Source: Saprospiraceae bacterium (lineage in GTDB: Bacteria; Bacteroidota; Bacteroidia; Chitinophagales; Saprospiraceae). Taken from it: a DNA stretch of 5,597 bases. The notes below the pieces were generated by a model. That model saw only the letters and a program-made list of their open reading frames with translations. It made no database searches and was not told the origin of the DNA. Numbering within the stretch: the stretch's first letter is position 1; each line of letters starts with the position of its first letter. Position numbers and translations under genes: made by a program. The DNA lies in assembly GCA_016787375.1 (NCBI GenBank), contig JAEUUM010000041.1, forward strand, positions 1-5,597. Reading direction: 5' to 3'. Of this stretch, positions 1 to 5,597 are shown piece after piece.

Positions 1-2990
1 AACAAATTTGTTTACACTTCATTCTTTTTCTTTTATTCTACATAAGCCAGTTTCAAAATGAGTTGACTGCTCAAAATTATACAGTAACCGGGTCTGTAAT
101 GGATGCAGGAAATTCTGAGTCCTTGTTTGGGGTAACCATAAAGGTCCTGGGGACTTCGGAAGGAGCTGTAACTGATGTAGATGGAAAATTTAGTTTAAAC
201 CTATCAGAAGGAAGTCACACCCTCGAAATAAGTTATCTTGGTTATGAAACTCAAAAAATAATTGTTGAAAATCCACAAAACATAATCATTAAGCTTGTTG
301 TTTCTCAGGAATTATTGAAAGAGGTTGTTGTTGTAGGTTATGGCGTTCAAAAAAAATCTGATTTAACAGGAGCAGTAAGCACCGTACGTGGAGCTGATTT
401 AATTAAAATTCCATCTAGTTCTCCTGAGCAAGCTCTACAAGGAAAAGTTGCTGGATTACAAGTAAATTCAAGTTCCGGGGCGCCAGGTGCTTTACCTGTT
501 GTTAGAGTTCGAGGAGTTGGTACATTCAATAATTCTAATCCTATCTATGTAGTTGATGGTGTTATTCTTGATGATATTTCTTTTTTAAGTTCTGCAGATA
601 TTGCTTCGATTGAAGTTTTGAAAGACGCATCTTCTACAGCGATTTATGGTTCAAGAGGAGCGAATGGGGTTTTGTTGGTAACTACAAAACAAGGTAGTAC
701 TAAATCTTCAGCTCCTGTTTACAACTTCACCGCTGAGTATGGGTTACAGATTCTTTCTAAAAAAATAGACTTATTGGATTCAAAACAATTTGGGCAATAT
801 GTTAACAACATTAATCCCGGAACCTATAATAATCTGGATGCGCTTCCAAATACCGATTGGCAAAGTTTGATATTTAAAAACGCTCCAATTCAAAATTACC
901 ATTTTTCAATAGCAGGTTCTGGGGAGAAACAACAATATTACATTGGCGTTGGATTGTTCAATCAAGAAGGAATCATTGATAAGTCAAATTTCCAAAGACT
1001 TTCAATAAAACTCAACAATACATACAAACTAACAAACAAACTAAAAATTGGAAATAACATAACAATTGCTCCTTTTTCTCAAGACAATGCACCTAATGTT
1101 ACTTACCAGGCATACAGAGCACAGCCCTTGATAGCACCCTACACAAACACAGGAGCATATTCCGAAGTACCCGGAGTTGGCAATCCACTTGCTGATTTAG
1201 CTAATAGCAACTCCAAAAATCGTGGATTCAGAGCTGTTGCAAACATATTTGGAGAATATAAAATAATGGAACCTCTTAGCTTTAGAACATCATTTGGAGT
1301 AGACTACGGATATCTTGATAATGTAAATTTCACTCCGGCTTTTTATGTCTCACCTCAGCAGCAAAACGAATTAAATGATTTATCCATCAGAAAAGAAAAT
1401 AATAGCAGTTTATTGTTCGAAAACACACTGACTTATGACAAACGTTTTGAAAACCACAATTTCAATGTGCTTGCAGGTTATACCATGCAAAGGTTAAAAT
1501 CAAATATTCTTGGTTTAGCAGCGGAGAACATCATTGGTGAAACTTCAAATCTTTGGTACATTAATAAATCGAATATTAATCCAAACTCAATTCAAAATGA
1601 GGTAAATGCAAATTACAATTATTCTCTTTTGTCTTATCTATTCAGAGTCAATTACACCTTTCAAAGCAAATATTTGTTTACGGCAAGTTACAGAAGAGAT
1701 GGTTCATCAAAATTCTCAAAAGACAACAGATATGGTAATTTCCCATCATTTGCTGTTGGCTGGAATTTAATGAACGAAAATTTTATGCAGAACAATACAT
1801 TATTTAATAAAATCAAGTTAAGGTCAAGCTGGGGTCAAATTGGCAATGAAAAGATTAGCTATTTAGATCAATACGCTTTGGTATTGAATGATGTAAGTCC
1901 AGTATTTGGACTAAATGAAACAATCAATCCTGGCTCAACATACGGAAAAGCAGGAAACAGAAATATTAAATGGGAAACCACAACACAGACGGATGTTGGT
2001 TTGGAATTGGGTTTGTGGGATGACAAAATTACCAGTGAAATTGATTATTACAATAGGGTAACAGACAATATTTTAGTTGAACTATCAACTCCCGGCTACA
2101 CAGGAAATGGCCAAGGGCAAAAAATTAGATACAACGCCGGTAAGGTTCAAAACTCAGGTTTAGAGATGAATGTTGCTTATAATGGAAAAAAGGGACTATT
2201 AAATTACCGAATTTCAGCAATTGCCTCAACCATTAATAACAAAGTTCTAAGTGTTGGCGGAAATAGCGGAGTTGATTCAACTTTAGTTGGAGGATTTCTT
2301 GCAAACGGTCAAAGTGTTACCCTTACAAAAGAAGGACTACCCATTGGTGCTTTTTATGGTTATCAAGTCAGCGGCATATATCAGAATGCTGAACAACTAA
2401 ATTCTTTACCAAAGGAATCCCTCTCTGAAGTTGGTGATTTAATATACGTTGACTCAAATAATGATGGTAAGATTAATAGCAAGGACAGAGTATTTATTGG
2501 CTCACCAATTCCTAAGTTTATTTATGGATTATCATTTGAAGCTTCGTTTAAGTCATTTGAATTCAATTTAGACTTTCAAGGCCAAACCGGAAATAAAATA
2601 TACAATGGCAAAGAGGCCGTAAGACCTGATTTATATAACTTTGAAAATCACGTCATTGACAGATGGACAGGTGAAGGGACTTCAAACTCAGAACCAAAAG
2701 CAACTGCGGGAGGTGTAAACTGGTTACCAAGTCAAAGATTCTTACAGGATGGCTCATTTATTAGACTCAGAAACATAACCATTGCTTATAAGGTACCTGA
2801 CAGTTCACTCAAAAGGCTTAGACTAAGCAATGCAAAAATATTTATCAGAGGCACCAATGTGTGGACTTTAACTAAATTCACCGGTTACACCCCTGAAATT
2901 ACAAGCAGTGATGTTCTCAGTGCAGGTATTGACAAAGGGATCTATCCGATAACTGCTGTTTACACAACTGGAATTAACATTAATTTTTAG
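1..2990 (+). CDS. SusC/RagA-family TonB-dependent outer-membrane transporter, 5'-truncated by the window edge
   Basis: This outer-membrane barrel protein imports oligosaccharides or other large nutrients into the periplasm using TonB energy, together with a SusD partner. The gene is partial: the frame is open from base 3 and its start lies upstream. Counting the first complete codon (base 3) as residue 1, 995 residues are visible. Residues 1-23 are a signal peptide. Residues about 25-102 are a carboxypeptidase-regulatory-like beta-sandwich (GVTIKVLGT, TDVDGKFSL, YLGYE). A TonB-box-like EVVVVGYG lies at 107-114. The plug follows (about 121-231) with the SusC signatures NPIYVVDG (179-186) and KDASSTAIYGSRGANGV (207-223). 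The rest is the beta-barrel, with an EF-hand-like loop at 817-828, the late-strand motif FIRLRN (919-924) and a terminal Phe, as usual for outer-membrane proteins. No STN domain is seen before the first domain. Length is near the roughly 1000 residues typical of the family. The susD-like gene follows after 11 bp, so the two are probably cotranscribed. Family assignment is very secure; the substrate is unknown. Confidence 0.96.
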   Translation, partial: QICLHFILFLLFYISQFQNELTAQNYTVTGSVMDAGNSESLFGVTIKVLGTSEGAVTDVDGKFSLNLSEGSHTLEISYLGYETQKIIVENPQNIIIKLVVSQELLKEVVVVGYGVQKKSDLTGAVSTVRGADLIKIPSSSPEQALQGKVAGLQVNSSSGAPGALPVVRVRGVGTFNNSNPIYVVDGVILDDISFLSSADIASIEVLKDASSTAIYGSRGANGVLLVTTKQGSTKSSAPVYNFTAEYGLQILSKKIDLLDSKQFGQYVNNINPGTYNNLDALPNTDWQSLIFKNAPIQNYHFSIAGSGEKQQYYIGVGLFNQEGIIDKSNFQRLSIKLNNTYKLTNKLKIGNNITIAPFSQDNAPNVTYQAYRAQPLIAPYTNTGAYSEVPGVGNPLADLANSNSKNRGFRAVANIFGEYKIMEPLSFRTSFGVDYGYLDNVNFTPAFYVSPQQQNELNDLSIRKENNSSLLFENTLTYDKRFENHNFNVLAGYTMQRLKSNILGLAAENIIGETSNLWYINKSNINPNSIQNEVNANYNYSLLSYLFRVNYTFQSKYLFTASYRRDGSSKFSKDNRYGNFPSFAVGWNLMNENFMQNNTLFNKIKLRSSWGQIGNEKISYLDQYALVLNDVSPVFGLNETINPGSTYGKAGNRNIKWETTTQTDVGLELGLWDDKITSEIDYYNRVTDNILVELSTPGYTGNGQGQKIRYNAGKVQNSGLEMNVAYNGKKGLLNYRISAIASTINNKVLSVGGNSGVDSTLVGGFLANGQSVTLTKEGLPIGAFYGYQVSGIYQNAEQLNSLPKESLSEVGDLIYVDSNNDGKINSKDRVFIGSPIPKFIYGLSFEASFKSFEFNLDFQGQTGNKIYNGKEAVRPDLYNFENHVIDRWTGEGTSNSEPKATAGGVNWLPSQRFLQDGSFIRLRNITIAYKVPDSSLKRLRLSNAKIFIRGTNVWTLTKFTGYTPEITSSDVLSAGIDKGIYPITAVYTTGININF
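3..71 (+). other. Signal peptide segment of the SusC-like transporter (N-terminus missing)
   Basis: Translation in the transporter's frame upstream of the TTG at 63 gives a hydrophobic core (LHFILFLLFYI, residues 4-14), a short polar stretch and then LTAQN. This is the h-region and c-region of a Sec signal peptide. Cleavage is inferred between Ala 23 and Gln 24, because Gln directly after the cut is common in Bacteroidota exported proteins. The frame contains neither a stop nor an ATG before base 63, so the initiator and the basic n-region lie just outside the window. The exact cleavage site is inferred. Confidence 0.85.
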
Positions 2991-3001
2991 TAAAGAATAT
3001 T

Positions 3002-4498
3002 ATGAAAATCAAATCAAAAGTTCTTATTTACCTCGTATCAGGATGTCTCCTTATAATACTTGGTTGCAATGACTTTCTGGATGAAGTTCCTCAAGGAAAC
3101 CTCACTCAAGAGAACTTTCCAACAAACGAAAGGGATGCTCTGTTAGCTACAAATGCAGCTTACAGTACCTTAAGAAATTGGTTTTATCATTCAGGAGGCT
3201 ACCCTATTTTAGACATCATGTCCGATGATGCTTACAAAGGCTCAAATCCGACAGATCAACAATCGAATGTCGGTCCTTTTGATGTTTTTGCTTTTACTTC
3301 TACACAAGATGGACTTGATAGGTGGTGGAATGCTTTATACGAAGGTGTTAGACGAACCAATGTGGTAATTGAAAAAGTTCCTTCTATATCAATGAATGAA
3401 GAATTAAAAACCAATTATATCGCACAAGCCAAATTTTTAAGAGCATTGTATTATTTTGATTTGGTACGTGCTTGGGGGGGCGTACCTAAAATTGTTTCTT
3501 CAGAACCCGAACTAAAAGCCACCAGAGCCACAGCAGAGGAGATTTACAATTTAATTGTTTCAGACCTTAAAGATGCTATTGCCGGTTTAAAAAAACAGTC
3601 TGAATTGCCCCAAAGTGACTATGGCAGAGCCACAAAAGGTTCCGCAATGTCATTATTAGCAAAGGTTTATCTTTACAGAGGTGATTGGCAAAATGCATAT
3701 GATTTTTCCACTCAAGTTATTAAATCCAATGAATACAGTCTGGATCCTGATTATGGTCACACATTCTCTGTGGACGGGCAGTTCAATTCTGAATCTATTT
3801 TTGAAATTGGCGCGCTAGGTAAAGATGGTACTGAAAATGGAGGAAATCAATACGGTAATAATCAGGGAGTTAGAGGTACTCCAAACAAAGGTTGGGGTTT
3901 TAATAGACCTTCGCTTGATTTGATGGCAACATATGAAACAGATGACCCGCGAAAAGACGCTACGATTGTTTTTCTTAATGAAGTAATTGATGGTATAAAA
4001 ATATTGGGAGATGGCAATACTCCTGACGTAAGCTATACAGACCCATCAAACACGACAATTAAAGAAATTGAATGCTATAATCAAAAAGTATGGGTACCCG
4101 GATCCTCTACAGCAGAAGGTTGGGGCCATAACCGCAGACTCATCAGGTATGCTGATGTATTATTGATGGCCGCTGAAGCCGCAAACAATAGAGGTTTCAG
4201 TGGAGAAGCTTTAACTTATCTAAACATGGTAAGAACCAGAGCACGTCAAAACAATCCTTCAATTCTCCCAGACATCACAACAACAGACCAACAAAACCTA
4301 AACAAGATTATTTTACATGAAAGAAGAGTCGAACTTGCTATGGAAGGTGAGAGATTTTGGGACCTGGTAAGAACCGGCAATGCCCCGGCTGTTCTTGGAC
4401 CTTTGGGTTTTATTGAAGGAAAGCATGAATTATTACCCATACCACAATCAGAAATTGATATTTCGGAGGGTTCTATCGTTCAAAACAAAAACTGGTAA
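3002..4498 (+). CDS. SusD/RagB-family nutrient-binding outer-membrane lipoprotein
   Basis: This 498-residue, complete surface lipoprotein is expected to form the lid of the SusC-like barrel encoded just upstream and to help bind and deliver ligand. The ATG at 3002 is chosen because it directly precedes a lipoprotein signal peptide: basic MKIKSK, a hydrophobic core, and the lipobox ILGC with the lipidated Cys at 22. The sequence after it, NDFLDEVPQG, is typical of SusD N-termini. Family hallmarks follow in order: ENFPTNERDALLATNAAY, FLRALYYFDLVRAWGGVPK (145-163), LLAKVYLYRGDW (218-229, in the TPR-like helical part), RYADVLLMAAEA (382-393), RRVELAMEGERFWDLVRTG (441-459) and the C-terminal LLPIPQSEID (477-486). 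These match the N-terminal SusD-like and C-terminal SusD/RagB domains, and the length is normal. No Shine-Dalgarno-like sequence is visible upstream, which is usual in this phylum. A G7 run encodes the conserved Trp-Gly-Gly at 158-160. Ligand specificity cannot be read from the sequence. Confidence 0.96.
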   Translation: MKIKSKVLIYLVSGCLLIILGCNDFLDEVPQGNLTQENFPTNERDALLATNAAYSTLRNWFYHSGGYPILDIMSDDAYKGSNPTDQQSNVGPFDVFAFTSTQDGLDRWWNALYEGVRRTNVVIEKVPSISMNEELKTNYIAQAKFLRALYYFDLVRAWGGVPKIVSSEPELKATRATAEEIYNLIVSDLKDAIAGLKKQSELPQSDYGRATKGSAMSLLAKVYLYRGDWQNAYDFSTQVIKSNEYSLDPDYGHTFSVDGQFNSESIFEIGALGKDGTENGGNQYGNNQGVRGTPNKGWGFNRPSLDLMATYETDDPRKDATIVFLNEVIDGIKILGDGNTPDVSYTDPSNTTIKEIECYNQKVWVPGSSTAEGWGHNRRLIRYADVLLMAAEAANNRGFSGEALTYLNMVRTRARQNNPSILPDITTTDQQNLNKIILHERRVELAMEGERFWDLVRTGNAPAVLGPLGFIEGKHELLPIPQSEIDISEGSIVQNKNW

Positions 4499-4533
4499 CT
4501 ATTATTTTTTAATCAATAACTAAATCTTTAACA

Positions 4534-5597
4534 ATGAGAACATTTAAAATCAGTCTTAAATTCCTCTCTTTTATTGCAATTATTGCAATATACACTGGGG
4601 GTTGCAAAAAGGATGATACGAGTTTTGACCTCAGCAGTTTAACAGCCAATGGCATTGACTTAAATGGAGCTGCAACAGCAACGGGTGTGCCTAAGAATGC
4701 TATTATTAAGGCAACTTATTCCACATCTGTGGATGCTGCAACTGCTATCGCTGCAAACATCAAATTAAAAAACACATTTGATGCTTCTGATGTAGCCATA
4801 ACCATTACTGCATCTGACAATACCATTACCATCATTCCAAACGCTGAGTTGGGAAATGGCAATACTTATGAACTTTCAATGTCAGGTGTAAAAGGCTCTA
4901 ATGGAACTGCTTTGGCAACAACTGTAAGAACTTTCAAAACCGGAGGTACTTTTGCACCTTCAGGCATTATTGCAAACTGGACATTTGAAAACAATGCAAA
5001 TGATGTTGTTGGTACATTCAATCCTGCTGCAAGTGGCGTGGTTGCAATAACCTATACTGACTCAAGAAATGCAGCTGCCGGCAAAGCAGCAACTTTTGAT
5101 GGTGATGCCAGTATTATTGAGATTCCGAATGGTGACCTACTGTCAAATTCTACAAATTTTACACTTGCATTTTGGGTAAAAACAAATTCCACTGGCCACG
5201 TAAATGAAACTGGTGCAGCCGCAGGACATTTTGTTATGGGACTTGGCGCATTCAAAGGTTTCCAATTTGAGATACCAGCTGATTATGGTTCTTGCAAACT
5301 TGCAGCTTCATATGCTCTGGCTGATGGCACTACCGCATCTGAGGATCTTTGGTTCCCGGGGAATGGTCAGGATAAAGACAACGGAGGCTGGCAAGGTTGG
5401 GATTTTGTGAAAGATCTAACAGCTTCTGGTGGAGTAGCAGGACTACTGAAAGACAAATGGGCTCATGTTGTTTGCACATATGACGGTGCAACTAAAAAAG
5501 GTACTATGTATATTAATGGAGAAAAAATGAAGTCACAAGATTTCAATTTATGGCCTGATGGTGATGCCAAAAAAGGTGTAACAGGCTTGAAATATGG
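4534..5597 (+). CDS. Putative surface glycan-binding lipoprotein with Ig-like and LamG domains, 3'-truncated
   Basis: The frame is open from the ATG at 4534 to the window end: 354 complete codons, no stop. The start is supported by a lipoprotein signal peptide: MRTFKISLK, a hydrophobic core, then TGGC with the probable lipidated Cys at 24, followed by KKDD. The lipobox is imperfect, with Thr at -3. Residues about 34-137 resemble a bacterial Ig-like Big_5 domain: VPKNAIIKATYSTSVD, a strand ending ITIIPN, LGNGNTYELSMSGVKGSNG, then VRTFKT. From about 144 a LamG/concanavalin A-like fold begins: ANWTFENN (147-154), ATFDGD (186-191), FTLAFWVKT (209-217), and WAHVVCTYDG (309-318) with MYINGE (325-330). 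Between the last two blocks lies an unusually long segment containing DLWFPGNGQ and GGWQGWD. The gene follows susD by 35 bp, the usual position of SusE/SusF-like or other surface glycan-binding proteins, so ligand capture at the cell surface is inferred. A catalytic or further binding domain could follow beyond base 5597. I do not recognise a named family for the whole protein. Confidence 0.88.
   Translation, partial: MRTFKISLKFLSFIAIIAIYTGGCKKDDTSFDLSSLTANGIDLNGAATATGVPKNAIIKATYSTSVDAATAIAANIKLKNTFDASDVAITITASDNTITIIPNAELGNGNTYELSMSGVKGSNGTALATTVRTFKTGGTFAPSGIIANWTFENNANDVVGTFNPAASGVVAITYTDSRNAAAGKAATFDGDASIIEIPNGDLLSNSTNFTLAFWVKTNSTGHVNETGAAAGHFVMGLGAFKGFQFEIPADYGSCKLAASYALADGTTASEDLWFPGNGQDKDNGGWQGWDFVKDLTASGGVAGLLKDKWAHVVCTYDGATKKGTMYINGEKMKSQDFNLWPDGDAKKGVTGLKY

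Noticed and set aside
63..65. TTG as the start codon of the transporter
   Set aside because: The same frame is open upstream and encodes a signal peptide that an outer-membrane protein needs, so the true start lies before the window.
58..66. ATG at 58 as a possible start
   Set aside because: It is out of frame with the transporter and meets a stop after two codons (ATG AGT TGA).
347..529. Minus-strand 60-residue open frame
   Set aside because: It lies wholly inside the conserved plug-domain coding sequence on the other strand and has no recognisable features of its own.
2451..2486. Dockerin repeat suggesting a cellulosome link
   Set aside because: The DxNxDG loop is single and embedded in the SusC barrel, where such loops are common. 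There is no second repeat and no dockerin helix pair.
4246..4440. Minus-strand 64-residue open frame
   Set aside because: It is antisense to the conserved C-terminal SusD region, so it is a shadow of that gene.
4499..4533. Terminator or separate promoter between susD and the third gene
   Set aside because: The 35 bp are AT-rich but show no GC-rich hairpin with a T-run, and are too short for a convincing separate promoter. Cotranscription is the simpler reading.
5052..5410. Short open frames at 5052-5255 (-) and 5204-5410 (+)
   Set aside because: Both overlap the third gene, whose frame encodes coherent LamG motifs throughout, so they are out-of-frame shadows.

Overview
The window reads as part of a nutrient-uptake operon of a Bacteroidota organism. 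The basis is a tandem susC-like and susD-like pair, a hallmark of that phylum, together with AT-rich DNA and no Shine-Dalgarno-like sequence in front of the two visible starts. The class or genus cannot be fixed from these bases.

Layout, all on the + strand: (1) bases 1-2990 encode a SusC/RagA-family TonB-dependent outer-membrane transporter. Its start codon lies upstream of the window, but its signal peptide is readable at the left edge. (2) After an 11-bp gap, 3002-4498 encode a complete SusD/RagB-family surface lipoprotein. (3) After a 35-bp gap, a third gene starts at 4534 and stays open to the right edge at 5597. It encodes a lipoprotein with an Ig-like (Big_5-type) domain followed by a LamG/concanavalin A-like domain, and its C-terminus is not in the window. 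No stretch longer than 35 bp lacks a gene, and I see no terminator, promoter, RNA gene, CRISPR array or mobile element.

How they work together: the SusD-like lipoprotein is expected to cap the SusC-like barrel and pass ligand into it, with TonB-driven import into the periplasm. The third lipoprotein sits where SusE/SusF or other surface glycan-binding proteins are usually encoded, and its lectin-like fold suggests it captures the same ligand. No glycoside hydrolase, peptidase or regulator is visible, so the substrate cannot be named. A polysaccharide utilization locus is likely but not proven.

The SusC/SusD pair is ordinary for its families. The least-explained part is the third protein, whose LamG-like region carries a Trp/Gly/Asp-rich segment. 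I found no evidence of a wholly new type of system.
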